The notes: generated by a model not told the origin, from the letters alone. Positions 1 to 9,425 are shown, counted from the first letter of the stretch. The stretch: DNA of 64,000 bases from Heterocephalus glaber (GCF_000247695.1 NW_004624784.1:12104813-12168812); one strand, 5' to 3'. Numbers and translations are program-made.

Positions 1-147
1 GTTGAAGGGAGGGCAGGAGAATGGGGAAAAATAAGAATCAAGAGAGATTATGTAAAGGTGCAACTCTCCAGTGATGAATGTCATTATATTGTATACCTAA
101 AAATGTACCAGTAAAATTAATAATAAAGAAAGAAAGAAAGAAAGAAG
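1..147 (+). repeat. LINE-1 3' UTR end (cut by window edge)
   Basis: This is the terminal part of a LINE-1 3' UTR. Its wording ('ttgtatacctaaaaatgtac', preceded by 'gatgaatgtcatta') matches two other L1 ends in the window, at about 6490-6620 and 21005-21130. It ends in an (AAAG)n tail at about 121-147. The 5' part lies outside the window. Three copies with the same 3' end indicate one lineage-specific L1 family. Confidence 0.8.
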
Positions 148-205
148 AGCTGGGGATGTAACTCAGTGCAAAAGCCCTAGGTTTCAATCCCTAATACCAA
201 AGGGA
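148..205 (+). repeat. Degenerate tRNA-derived (ID-like) SINE
   Basis: The sequence reads as an ID-type unit: 'gctggggatgtaactcagtg', then a shortened middle, then 'ggtttcaatccctaatacca'. The A-box-like part is altered (taactcagtg) and the B box is changed to 'ggtttcaatcc'. It sits directly behind the (AAAG)n tail of the preceding L1. It is old and unlikely to be transcribed. Confidence 0.65.
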
Positions 206-235
206 AAGGAAGAAAAAAAGTTTCAAAATCTTAAT

Positions 236-595
236 AGGAGAAATATGTTCTGGTATTCTATTGCATAGTGGGTGACTACAATTAACAAAAATGTATATTT
301 CAAAACAGTGAAGAGAAGTTTTTGAATGCTCTCACCACAAAGAAATGGAAAATGAGATGATAGACATGTTAATGACTGGTTACACAGCATATACATGTAT
401 CAACACATCATATTGTACCTTATACACATGTACAGTTTGTAGGTGTCAATTAAAATACATATGTAGGGCCGGGGATTTAGCTCAGTGGTTTTGCTGCCTG
501 TTGCGCAAGCGCAAGGACCCGAGTTCGATCCGCAGTACCAAAAAATAAATAAATAAAATACATATGTAATAAAGTTTAAAATAATTTTTTAAAGG
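236..595 (+). repeat. L1MA/L1MB-type LINE 3' end, split by a SINE
   Basis: The wording follows the 3' end of older mammalian L1 ('tatgttctggtattctattg', 'gggtgactacaatta', 'acatgtatcaacacatcata', 'aggtgtcaattaaaata') and finishes in an A-rich tail at about 569-595. The ID SINE at 466-553 is inserted near its tail. An open frame at 345-548 is a product of this repeat and the SINE, not a gene. Confidence 0.75.
451..568 (+). repeat. ID-like SINE with intact Pol III boxes and 15-bp target duplication
   Basis: The body at 466-553 begins gggccggggatttagctcag, carries an intact A box (tagctcagtgg) and B box (gagttcgatcc), and ends 'ccgcagtacc' plus an (AAAT)n tail. The perfect 15-bp direct repeat taaaatacatatgta at 451-465 and 554-568 is the target-site duplication. 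The element derives from tRNA-Ala and was mobilised by L1. The perfect duplication suggests a fairly young insertion. Confidence 0.93.
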
Positions 596-599
596 AAGC

Positions 600-1045
600 A
601 TCCTTCTTCACTGGAGTGTGACCAAATTTAATAACTCGTATCTAACAAAAAGAATGTGGCAGAAGCGACAGGATGACTTCTGATCCCAAGCCATAAAAGA
701 CACCAACTCCTTCCATGCTCCCTGTGGATCCCTCACTCTGGGAAAAGCCATGTGTGTGGTGAGGACACGGAGAGTCCTACAGAGAGGACCATGTGCCAGG
801 ACTGAGGCCTCCTGCCAGCCTATACCAACTCCCAGACAGGTGAGCAGCCATTTTGGAGGTGGGTCAGACCTTTGGATGCCACCACAGCCCCAGGCAACAT
901 CTCCACTGCACCCTCAGGAGAGTCCTCAAGCCAGAACCATCTGCCAAAGCCATTCCTGAGTTCCTGACCCACAGAACTGTGTGCAATGGCACCTGTGTGT
1001 TGTTGCTGTAAGCTGCTAAGTGCTGGGATAACTCACTACACAGGG
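600..1045 (+). repeat. Ancient MaLR/ERVL-type LTR, solo
   Basis: Blocks typical of an ancient mammalian LTR appear in order: 'aaaaagaatgtggcagaagc', 'ccataaaagacacc', 'gtgaggacacgg', 'actgaggcctcctgcca', 'gttcctgacccacagaactg' and 'taagctgctaag'. The polyadenylation segment, normally followed by a repeated-A/T stretch, is decayed. The family name is by recollection. The open frame at 750-959 lies inside and is not a gene. Confidence 0.65.
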
Positions 1046-1340
1046 GTTAATGACTGGGTCCAGAGTCACAGCCACCAACTGGGCATCCCACCCCACCCCA
1101 AGGTCCCCCAGCACATACAAGCAGCCCTGCCATAGACAGATCTCTGAGTGACCCCGGACAGCCTGGTTGCTTGAGGGTGGGCAGGATCTGATAGCAGAGC
1201 ACCTCCAGGAAAAGCAGCAGCACTGAATGCGTCCCCCTTATCTAACTGCCCACACTGACACAGCAATGTGGCTCACCTAGGCTGGCAGGCAGGCCCGGGT
1301 AGAAGAGTGCACAGGTGGCGTTTACCTCACCCGGCCTCAA
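1046..1340. other. Unassigned noncoding sequence
   Basis: I see no recognisable repeat or exon. Two short open frames on the minus strand here have no motif and begin in unrelated contexts. Confidence 0.5.
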
Positions 1341-1515
1341 GCCCCGTCTCCCTCTCATTGTCTGGGTTATCTTGCATACATGACCTTGACTCTCTGTGTC
1401 TAACTGAAGCAACTTTGCCCTGCTAACCTCTCTGAACCGCAGTCTCCTCATCCGGGAAACAGGGCTAATAACAGTACTGGACCCATGCAATGGTTGTGAG
1501 GTCTGAATGGGATCA
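1341..1515 (+). repeat. MIR SINE fragment
   Basis: MIR core wording is visible: 'tgaccttgactctct', 'ctaacctctctgaaccgcag', 'tctcctcatccgggaaacag', 'gggctaataacagta' and 'atggttgtgagg'. MIRs are ancient tRNA-derived SINEs and this copy is heavily diverged. Confidence 0.7.
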
Positions 1516-1852
1516 TAGGGGAATGGGTCCTCTGGCCCTCCTCAAATGTTCAAGACAATTTCCACAGTGAAGACATGCTCACTAAGGCCTGCAACACAAA
1601 AAAGCTGTGCTCTTGCAGCATAGAATTTAAACAAATCAAGGATCCCAATTTATTTTATAAAAGGAATTCCAATTGCTTTCTGAGGCCTTCTCATGAATTA
1701 ATTGTTGGAAACCCCAGGAAATTCTGACACGAGACAAAAATCTCCTCCCTGCACACCTGCTGTCTCGCTTCCTCTGGCATTCTTTGTCTTTGTACCCACT
1801 AGTGTAGTTCCCATGTCAGTGTCCTGTGCATGTAGGGAAAGGGAAGGGCATA
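1516..1852. other. Unassigned noncoding sequence
   Basis: No repeat is recognised. The AT-rich part at 1630-1710 ('catgaattaattgttgg') could be a small constrained element, but the support is weak. Confidence 0.4.
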
Positions 1853-1925
1853 CTGGATGGATGGGAAATGAATGGATGGATGGGTGCAGAAGGGTGTGGG
1901 TTAATGGATGGATGAATGCATGGTG
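1853..1925 (+). repeat. (ATGG)n imperfect microsatellite
   Basis: Tetranucleotide units (tggatggatg, aatggatggatggg, taatggatggatgaatgc) recur with interruptions. Open frames on both strands here come from the repeat. Confidence 0.85.
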
Positions 1926-1963
1926 CACACATGCTGAGATTGAGTGTCCTTCACTCCAAGGCT

Positions 1964-2362
1964 CTGTTAGTTACTTTTCTCATTGCTGAGACAAAGTACC
2001 CAACACCCAAAGTTAGAGGGGAAGTGGTGCATTTGGTTTACAGTTCACAGAGGTTTCAGTGCATAATTGGCTGGCTCCAAGGCAGGGATGGCAAACAGCC
2101 ACTGCAGAGCAGAAACTACACAGTGCACACAAGGCAGCAAAGGTAACAAGGGGGAGTTAATAGCATCTGTCTGCCCCTTTTGTCTTATGCAGATTACCAG
2201 GATTAGGGCAGTGCCAAATTAGTCACTCACGTGTAGTGGTTTAGCAATCACAGGCCCTGAACCCCAGCATCACACATTCCAGATTCAACTGCCTCTGAAA
2301 AAGAAAGTCCCACCTCATCCGCATGAGGGTTTGGGGGGACAGCTAAACACAAACCGTAACAA
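1964..2362 (-). repeat. Rodent MaLR-like LTR (antisense)
   Basis: The start 'ctgttagttacttttctcat' and 'tgctgagacaaagtaccc', then 'cagttcacagaggtttcagt' and 'ggctggctcc', match the reverse complement of a common rodent MaLR-type LTR. The right end is at 'cacaaaccgtaacaa'. Assignment to a subfamily is not possible by eye. Confidence 0.6.
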
Positions 2363-2855
2363 GGGCTCATGTCAGACCTCACCCTAGACATTTCTGGGGC
2401 TCAGTGTGGACAGGGGTAATTCCTCTCCTGCAGAGAAAGAGAACACCAACCATCTTACCGCTAATTAAATCTCAATCTTAAATACACACCCACCCAATGC
2501 ATTCATCAACCTCACCTAATTAGGCTGCCTTAGCACCACCTTTGCCTTAGAAGATGCTGAGGGATGCTGGGCTGTTCTCCCAAGAAGACAGGCTGAGAGG
2601 AGTCCTAGCTAGATCTAGAAGCCTGTACTCTTCATGGTTCAGGGCACCGGGCAGTTGGAGGGGAAGATATAGCCAGGGGAGCAGGAGCCTTCCACCATGT
2701 TCTCAATGCCTCTGAAATCTTAGGATTCTCTGGGATGAGCAAGCGATGGGGAAGAGACAACTCCCAGGAGTCCCCCAGTACCATCACTACTGCCCAACCC
2801 TCTATCTCAGAGATGCCCAGAGAGGAAATGACTGCCTAGTAACTGACAAATTATC
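2363..2855. other. Unassigned noncoding sequence
   Basis: The stretch at 2440-2540 ('ccgctaattaaatctcaatc', 'cacctaattaggctgcctta') carries TAATTA/TAATTAG homeodomain-type motifs and might be regulatory. The rest shows nothing recognisable. Confidence 0.35.
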
Positions 2856-2859
2856 TGGG

Positions 2860-2970
2860 TGTCACAGAAAGAGGCTTGGACTTAAGTCTCTGAAATGGAG
2901 AAGTAGATTAGATGATATTATAAGATCTCTCTCATCTCTCAAAACTCATTTAGTCCAGATGAGCTTCAAA
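2860..2970 (+). repeat. Possible MIR-related 3' fragment
   Basis: The wording 'gtctctgaaatggagaagta', 'gattagatgatattataaga' resembles the MIR-group motif 'tgaaatgagggggttggactagatgat'. It is diverged, so the assignment is tentative. Confidence 0.4.
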
Positions 2971-2984
2971 TTCAGCAAGAACTT

Positions 2985-4010
2985 AGGACCTACACACTGG
3001 GATGGAGTTAGAAAGATTCTACCCAGCAGCTGGCCACCTCTAGGGGCCTAGTGAATCATGGAAGCCTCCTGGGGCCCCTCCTCAAAAGTATGACTGTGCT
3101 CCCAGGGAAGACCCTCCCAAAGCCCAGAGCCCCCACACCATGGGCTGGGGTTGGCAAGGAGGCTGTGGCAACGGCAAGAACCCTGAGTTTGCTGTGAACC
3201 CTGCCACAAGGCACCTGCCCTGTGGGGAGTAGGTATCCTGCCAGTCCCAAGGCTACAGGGAATGGAGAGCCAGAACCACCACCTCATCCAATCAAGGGGC
3301 TCATGGCCACATCCTCACTGCCCCAAACCTTCAATAGCCCAGCAGATGCTCCAGCTAGATGCAGGGCTGAGCTGCCTATCCTGCCCCAGCCACCACCTTG
3401 AACTCTGAGCCCCATTCTCCATGCTGTGATGCCACCTGACCAGTCCAGACAGCCTTGGCAAGGACATGGAGCAAGGCCAGATCCCCAGCATGGGCAGTGA
3501 TTCATGGTGCTTCAGCTCTGCCAGGCCAGACTCCAGCAATCAGAAGACAGGTCTCTCTGGACCAAAGCAGAGCCAGAGGAGAGAGAAGGATGATGTAAAC
3601 TGCAGCCCTCACCTGCTGCCACATCCAGGGAAGGAAGAGGAGAGGGCTGGCATTATGCAGGCACTTTCTGGGAAGCATCCTATAGACAGTCTCTGTTGGG
3701 ATACTTTGCCAGCTCTGGGCTGCAACCCAGCCTGTGCGCCCTGTGGTCAGGGCAACCTGGTTTCCATCTCTGGCCACAGCCCCCAAAGTCAGCTCATTCT
3801 ACAGGTAGAAGTGCTGAGTTCATGGAGGGAGAGAACTTTCTCAAGCAGGAGCAATGGAGAGAAGTGATTCTTCACAGCCAAGCTGTCCTGTGGCTCTAAG
3901 GTAGAGAGGAGGCTCCAGGATCTGACCTCTGACCTCCCCCAGGGTTTTGCAGATCTCCACCTAAAGGTGGAGGCCTGAGGTGTTCCTGGCTTAGAGACTG
4001 GCTCCACCTG
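2985..4010. other. Unassigned noncoding sequence
   Basis: This kilobase shows no repeat I can name. Open frames on both strands (the longest about 133 codons at 3466-3867) overlap one another in different frames and have no domain signature, so I do not call a gene. Confidence 0.45.
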
Positions 4011-4014
4011 TCCT

Positions 4015-4190
4015 CATCATGTCCTGCCACTGATACACCAAATGATCTTCTGTAAGAGACCTAGCCCTTCTGTGTCTAGGCTTCTCATCTGTGAAACAGG
4101 GATCATTTTTGCCCCTCAGCTCACGGCTTCCTGGGAGGCCCCTGTGAGCGAATGCTGTGCCTCGCTCTAGATGTCAGAGCTGTAAAGCCA
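4015..4190 (+). repeat. MIR SINE fragment
   Basis: 'gtcctgccactgatacacca', 'cttctcatctgtgaaacagg', 'gatcatttttgcccc' and 'cctgtgagcgaatgctgtg' follow MIR order (core, 'cctcatctgtaaaatgggga', then the tail half). Confidence 0.65.
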
Positions 4191-4194
4191 CCTG

Positions 4195-4310
4195 AAGAGC
4201 AACCACCCCAACCTCCTGGTTTCGCATTCAGGAAAGACACTCACATAAGTTAGGTGACTTCTCGGTCACACAGTGATGTCCTGCAAGGCAGTAAATTCAA
4301 ACATTCATCA
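4195..4310 (-). repeat. Possible MIR fragment (antisense)
   Basis: 'ggaaagacactcacataagt', 'taggtgacttctcggtcaca' and 'cagtgatgtcc' resemble the reverse complement of the MIR core (gaggttaagtgacttgcccaaggtcacacag, degenerate). Confidence 0.5.
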
Positions 4311-4336
4311 CTATGCAAATATAAAGTATTAATAAC

Positions 4337-4372
4337 AGAAGCAATGATTAAAAAAAAAAGAAGCAATGATTA
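4337..4372 (+). repeat. 14-bp direct repeat flanking a poly(A) tract
   Basis: The 14-mer agaagcaatgatta occurs at 4337-4350 and again at 4359-4372, separated only by an A tract. This is the layout of an L1-style target duplication with nothing but a poly(A) tail between the repeats. Confidence 0.8.
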
Positions 4373-4499
4373 CATAGCAGATGGTTGCATCAGTGATCAT
4401 CTGATGAAATTTACAGACCCTTTCTCTGAAAAATACTCACACATATCAACATGTAGACTACTTGGTGAATCTAAAGGGCTGGACTCCTGAAGCCCATCC

Positions 4500-4705
4500 G
4501 TGGATCAGCTGGTGGTGAAGGATCCCAGCCTGTCACTGTGATCTTGGACAACATACTTAACCTCTCTGTACTTCATTTCTTCCACAACCAAGGGAGATAA
4601 TAATAGTACATACCTCATAAGTTGTTTTGAAGATTCAATTAGTTTCATGTTAAATAAGTGCTTGCCACGTAATAAATGCTGAATGAATGTTTGCTGTTAT
4701 TACCT
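4500..4705 (+). repeat. MIR SINE
   Basis: A fairly complete MIR: 'tcactgtgatcttggacaac', 'ttaacctctctgtacttcat', 'ggagataataatagtacata', 'cctcataagttgttttgaag', 'taagtgcttgccacgtaata', 'aatgctgaatgaatg'. Confidence 0.8.
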
Positions 4706-5020
4706 TCTGAAGAACATCTTGACATCCTGGCAGCCCCAGATCCCAAGGTAGCCATCCTGCCAGGGGTCCTTTGAAATGTCAGGTGTCCCTGCCAGACTCC
4801 AAGCTCTCAGATCCGCCTGGGCTGGGTCAGTGAACTCTGTGAGATGAGGATCCCACCCAGGTCTGCCTCCCTCCCACCACCACATGCAACTGGCCTCCCT
4901 CAAGCCTTGACCCCCCCCTCCCCCACTATCCACCTCAGCAGCTCTGCCCAGAGTTCCAGGAAGCCGCCTCCCTCCCCTGTCCTGCCCTCCCCACTGCCCA
5001 GGAATCAATGCAATCCCCTA
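4706..5020. other. Unassigned C-rich noncoding sequence
   Basis: C-rich sequence with a run of C near 4910-4925. I see no repeat family and no exon. Open frames here are short and proline/serine-rich because of composition. Confidence 0.4.
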
Positions 5021-5335
5021 AAAGCTCATAACTCGGAGGTAATTATAAGAAGCATCAATTACCCAGCAATGTGGATTTCATGAATTCAATTAATTTGCAT
5101 GGCGATCGATACGGGTGGGTTCGCTGGGGTCCCCAGGGGGAGTTAGGACATTGTTCTGCACACTATTGATTTTACAATGTAAAACAAAACCTCTCGCCTT
5201 GAATTCATAGATGCCCATTCAGCCATATTAACTTTCAGATCATTTATTTTTGTGTGTCTTTCAACTCTGTTTGTTGCTATCACACAAATGCAGAGTATTA
5301 CATTGTAGGGAATAATTGAATCAATACAGTCATGC
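5021..5335. promoter_or_regulatory. Candidate conserved noncoding element (POU/homeodomain motifs)
   Basis: The sequence is AT-rich, has no recognised repeat and has irregular, information-rich wording. It holds 'aattataagaagcatcaatt', 'attcaattaatttgcat' (octamer atttgcat at 5093-5100), 'ggcgatcgatacgggt' with several CpGs, and 'tattgattttacaatgtaaa'. Such islands often prove to be developmental enhancers. Conservation is inferred from character only, and no gene is adjacent. Confidence 0.45.
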
Positions 5336-5826
5336 TATCCCAGGCCTCCGCAGCTCGAAGAAGAGGAGCTGGCTGGCAAGCCATCTCCTTTCTACTCCTG
5401 CCCTCTGCCTCACCAGCCTCCCCCACCACCAGACAGCCCCTCCCAGCCAGGCCACCCTCCTAACCCTCAGTCCCCCACTCCCTTTCTCAAATCTATCTCT
5501 TTCATTGTAGATAGACTTCAGTTGCAGCTGGCAGATGTGGTTAGACAATAGGAATAACTTCTTTGGTGGTAGATGGAAGCTTAAGGGGGGCTGTAGAAAA
5601 TAAGACTATGGTTTTCTGTAGGGTCTTGAGAACCAAAAAATTCAAGCCTGATGACAGATTAAGTCAGTCTTGCTGGCACAATGACTGCTCAGAAGTCCTA
5701 GGCAGGCGCAGGGGGTATCTCCCTTCCCCAAAAGCAATAAGATCAGGGAGATGGCATTTGCTAAAAGTTATCTCACCCCATACTCTCAGACAATGCTCTG
5801 TTTAATGGGAGAAGTGGTCATCAAAA
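5336..5826. other. Unassigned noncoding sequence
   Basis: The first part (5336-5520) is C/T-rich. The second part (5560-5810) has no repeat I can name. A short open frame at 5563-5805 has no recognisable feature. Confidence 0.4.
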
Positions 5827-6686
5827 AAGTAAGGGGCCACACACCTCACCCCACAAAGAAAAGCTATCAAGAAATCAACCAATAACAAATGCTGGCGGGA
5901 GTGTGGAGCGAAAGGAACCCTTCTCCATTGTTGGTGGGAATGTCGATTGGTGCAGCCACTGTGGAAATCAGTATGGAGATGCCTCAAGGAACTAGGACTA
6001 GAGGTCCCATTTCACCCAGCTATTCCACTACTGGGAATCTTCCCCAAAGAATTAAAAGAATCATACCACAGTGATATATGTGCACCTATGTTTATAGCGG
6101 CACAATTTGTAATAGCTAAAGCTTGGAAACAGCCCAAATGTCCATTGACTGGAAACTGGATAAAGAAGATGTGGGGTTTTTTTATAAAATGGAGTACTAC
6201 TCAGCCATAAAGAATGAGAAACTAGAGACATTTATAGCTAAATGGTTGCATAATGAGGCCATACTCTTAAGTGAAATAAATAGGACACACATATGTGAAT
6301 ACCAAATAGTTTCTCTAGTGTGAGAAATTGAAAAGTGTAAATAAGGATGAAAATGATTAAAATGAATAATTGATAATTTGAAATAAGAAAAGGTCCAAGG
6401 GTTTGGGGATGGTGGAAGGGAAAGGGGAAATGGAAGAAGGGAAAGAAAAAAATTATGAGGAAAAAAAAATGGAATCAAACTCTGTGTAGATAGGGAAGGG
6501 TGGAGGGGTTGAAGGGTGCACAGGTAATGGGAGAAAAAATAAAAACTAAGATGCATCACATTCTGGTACAAACGCCCAATGATAAATGTAAATGTATTTT
6601 ATACCTAAAATGTACCAATAAATATATATATATATTTAAAAAATAAAAAATAAAAAATAAATTTTTTAAGTAAGGGACCACAAACC
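5827..6686 (+). mobile_element. 5'-truncated LINE-1 with target-site duplication
   Basis: The element body is about 5846-6667. It contains the ORF2 C-terminal coding segment, frame-broken (about 5870-6320), then a G/A-rich 3' UTR, 'tatacctaaaatgtaccaat' and an A-rich tail. Flanking copies aagtaaggggccacacacc (5827-5845) and aagtaagggaccacaaacc (6668-6686) match at 17 of 19 positions and are the target duplication. The body is truncated as usual for L1 and is not autonomous. Confidence 0.9.
5870..6323 (+). pseudogene. LINE-1 ORF2 C-terminal remnant, frameshifted
   Basis: The translation between about 5889 and 6323 is split over at least two frames. Recognised L1 ORF2 C-terminal signatures are 'QPLWKSVWR', 'PAIPLLGIFPKELK', 'MFIAAQFVIAKAWKQPKCP', 'WIKKMW' and 'MEYYSAIKNEK'. 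This is the Cys-rich distal end beyond the reverse transcriptase domain. Neither the endonuclease nor the RT domain is present, so it cannot encode an active protein. Confidence 0.88.
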
Positions 6687-6833
6687 ACAGCCAACCACAG
6701 TCCCCAGCTTGGGTACCCATTCCTGCTCTGCTCTTGAATCCTGCCCCCCCACCCCGACCCAGCCAGCTTCCCCTGGAGTCCCCTTGAGGCCAGGCTATAC
6801 ACTGGACAGCATCAGAGACTCCTGCGCATAGAC

Positions 6834-6844
6834 ACATACACACA

Positions 6845-6883
<39 letters not shown>

Positions 6884-6893
6884 AGCAGTCTAT
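6834..6893 (+). repeat. (CA)n microsatellite
   Basis: A CA-dinucleotide tract with a few interruptions (acacacccacacac, cacaaacacacag). An open frame on the minus strand reads through it as alternating Val/Cys and is an artefact. Confidence 0.95.
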
Positions 6894-7007
6894 GCACAAA
6901 ACCAGAGCCACACCCCAGCCACATTCCCACAAAAGCTAGGGCCACCCCACCTGCCCCCACAAACCCCCATCTCAGCCCCTCAGCTCCTCACATCTGGAGA
7001 AGGGGAG

Positions 7008-7320
7008 AAGGCTGTTTTTAATTTGCCTCCCCCCAACCCCGCCCTGCGTCAGGATATTAGACAGCTAAACAGCCCAGTGCCTGTTTCCCTCAGATAACCA
7101 GTTCCTGACGAGCCCCCTAATTGTCCCTGAAATCTCAGCGCCAGTGTATAGAGTAGGTCATTTAACCAACAGTACACACAACTAAATAAAAATCCATTTT
7201 CCAAGAGAAAATTCTATTCTTATCAGAGTTTTGCAAGAGGGTTGCAAGCAGCCCATGTTAATTGAAGCTTTGATGTTTTAGGAGGAGGCCTCTAATCAAC
7301 GCCACAAAGGAGGCTGATTC
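7008..7320. promoter_or_regulatory. Candidate conserved noncoding element (TCF/homeodomain motifs)
   Basis: No repeat is recognised. The block holds 'ggctgtttttaatttgcctc', 'cctaattgtccctgaaatc', 'actaaataaaaatccatttt', 'gttaattgaagctttgatg' (TCF/LEF-like ctttgat at 7268-7274) and 'ctctaatcaacgccacaaag'. The composition differs from the flanking G/C-rich sequence. Function is inference. Confidence 0.42.
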
Positions 7321-7489
7321 ACTGCAGTGTGCTCCTTGGCCAAGAGCAGAGTCTGGGGAGCTGGGATGAGGGGCAGGGGGTGCAGAGGGCTGGGCCAGGA
7401 CAGAGGACTCTGGCCGGCCACTAGGCACAAAGATGCCTGAGAGGCAGGTAGCTAGGTCAGAAGGCCAAGAGCCTGGGGGTGAACAAGAG

Positions 7490-7650
7490 CCCAGTGTCAG
7501 ACAAGCCCAGGGTCAGGATCCGCCTAAATATTTAGTCACTCAGCAGCCTTGGGCAGTCACTTGACATTGTGAGGCTCAGTTTCTCCTCTGGATGGCCATA
7601 ACCCTCTTTACCTACCCTGGAAAGCCATTTGATGGTGGTTAAATAAAAAT
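7490..7650 (+). repeat. MIR SINE fragment
   Basis: 'gccttgggcagtcacttgac', 'attgtgaggctcagtttctc' and 'ctctggatggccataaccct' follow the MIR core and its downstream part. Confidence 0.72.
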
Positions 7651-7744
7651 AAAATCAGACATGAAGTTTCACTTTTGAGAATGTCCTAGGAGCCAGGCTA
7701 CCGTCTAACTGCTTCGCAATCCACATAGCACAGCGCGTCCTGTA

Positions 7745-7935
7745 CCCTTAACACTGTCTGCTGACTGTTTCATAATACTCCTCATCTTACGGAATCTTCA
7801 AGGCAGGAATCTTCGTCCAGTTTGAATATAAGGAAATTGAAGTTCAAAGCAGCTCCAAATGGAAAGGGACAGAGCTGGGATTTAACCCTGTTCTCTTAGA
7901 TTCCAGAATCCTAAGAACTTTCTCTTAACTGAGTT
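7745..7935 (-). repeat. MIR SINE fragment (antisense)
   Basis: 'ataaggaaattgaagttcaa', then 'gggacagagctgggatttaa' and 'ccctgttctcttagattcca' are the reverse-strand MIR sequence (gaggaaactgaggttcagag ... agagctgggattcaaaccc). Confidence 0.75.
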
Positions 7936-8689
7936 CCTTTCCAAAAATGAGATGGGAGAGTCTGCCCCACCCTTCCTATGTCCCCACCCTAACCCTAGTC
8001 ATGATTAGCACCCTGATACCCACATGTGTGTCATTTCCTTTGGTCCTCACAGCAGTCTCCAAAGCAGGCAGGCAGGGAGGGAGGTACCTGGAGGGAAGAA
8101 GGTGGACCTCAGGAGTGCGCATGGGTTGAAGAAGTACTGTGCACTGCGAGTTGACTCTATTTGGACCATAGAAAGCACTCAGAAACAGGCAGCTCCAGCA
8201 CTGGGAGAGCAATGATGAAAACAATCTTCAGTCCGGGCACAGAAAAGCTGGGAGACTGCAGTGATACAATCGTCATCATCCCCATTCTCTGCATGAGGTA
8301 CTGGAGCTCAGAGAACCCCAGTGAGTTCTCAAGCTATGGCCCATGAGCAGCAGCAGCAGCAAGTTATCTTGAATGCAGGGATCAGTCACAAAGTCATGAC
8401 CAGTCCATTGTGCCCCTACTGCTCCATGCTTTACCAAAAACCACCACTGATTAGGATTGGAACAGAGGGAGAGAAATCCAAATATGGAGCCATTGACAGT
8501 GAAGTTCTGGCATTCAGAGCCAGACACCTGGTCCCAGGCACCAGCTGGGGATTCAGCAGTGGGGTCAAAACAGAAGGAATGACAGTCTTACCTTCAGGAG
8601 TTTCCAGGCCAGAAGCGGACAGGAGCCCCACTGGAAATTACAGCCCTGCCCAGGCCCTGTCCATAGGAGCAGTAATGACTCTAGAGAGA
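7936..8689. other. Mostly unassigned; possible decayed MIR at 8235-8335
   Basis: 'atccccattctctgcatgag', 'gtactggagctcagagaacc' looks like an antisense MIR remnant. A (CAG)5-like run lies at about 8347-8362. A 174-codon open frame at 8321-8845 starts near it and runs into an L2-like stretch. It shows no domain and is overlapped by minus-strand frames, so I do not call it. Confidence 0.4.
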
Positions 8690-8800
8690 CAGCTCCAAGG
8701 TAAAGCTAGCCATGTCACTGCCTGCTTATATCCCCAGTGCTTCCTCAGTGCCCCATGGATAAAATTCATAGGCTGTGCTTCCTCATGTCCCCATGCAGGC
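8690..8800 (+). repeat. Possible L2 LINE fragment
   Basis: 'ctagccatgtcactgcctgc', 'ttatatccccagtgcttcct' and 'atggataaaattcataggct' resemble the L2 block 'tcactcccctgcttaaaaccctcc...ggataaagtccaaactcct'. Confidence 0.5.
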
Positions 8801-8999
8801 CTGCCCAGGAGCCTCCAGCCTTGCAAGCCCAGCTGGTATTCATGATCCTATAGCAGTTCTCAATGTACCAAGTCCTACTCATACTTTCTGTCCTCCATCC
8901 CATGACACCACCACTACATCCACCCATGTTTTCTGGATTGCTTTGATGGCTTCCATTCTGAAGAGTGGCAGGGTATTACTCTACTGAACAGGTAGAATG

Positions 9000-9425
9000 T
9001 GTTTCCCTGCCCCTTAGCCTTGAATATAGACTTATAACTTGCTTCTACCTATGAAATACTGGCAAGAATGATGGGATCAAACCAGGGAAAGTGCTTGTGT
9101 CCTTGGGCTTTCTTTTTCTGCTTTTTCCATCACCATTAGAAGATCATGCCAAGGGCAATCTGCTAGTCCCAGAAGAGGGTAAGAGATTCAGGAAGCAGAG
9201 TTGCCCGAGCAGGCCCAGGCTGAGCTCTCAGAAATGGGTAGATGTGTGAGCACAGACAAAATCAGTAGAGTCGCCCAGCCAAGTCTAGACAAAATGAGCT
9301 GACTCCCCCACCGGCCAACCCACTGAAGCAGGAACTAGGTAAATGGTACAGTTACATGCCACTGAGATAGTGTAAATGTTTGTTATGAAGAGAATTGTAG
9401 CAGTAGCTGATACGTCATTTTAACC
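9000..9425 (+). repeat. Ancient MaLR/ERVL-type LTR
   Basis: The order 'ttataacttgcttctaccta', 'tgaaatactggcaagaatga', 'tgggatcaaaccag', later 'gccactgagatagtgtaaat' and 'gtttgttatgaagagaattg', 'tagcagtagctgat' follows the same LTR plan as 600-1045 (start with 'gacttgcttctaaccaatagaatatggc'-like wording, end with 'taagccactaagt...ttgttacagcagtagataac'-like wording). It is highly diverged. Confidence 0.6.

Noticed and set aside
466..553. tRNA gene
   Set aside because: A and B boxes and a tRNA-like 5' half are present, but the 3' half lacks acceptor pairing, the unit ends in an A-rich tail and has a target duplication. It is a SINE.
6556..6960. 134-codon minus-strand frame with a Val/Cys repeat
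   Set aside because: Translation of the antisense CA microsatellite plus L1 tail.
8321..8845. 174-codon plus-strand frame beginning near a CAG run
   Set aside because: Gln run comes from a short CAG repeat; later part overlaps an L2-like fragment; no domain.
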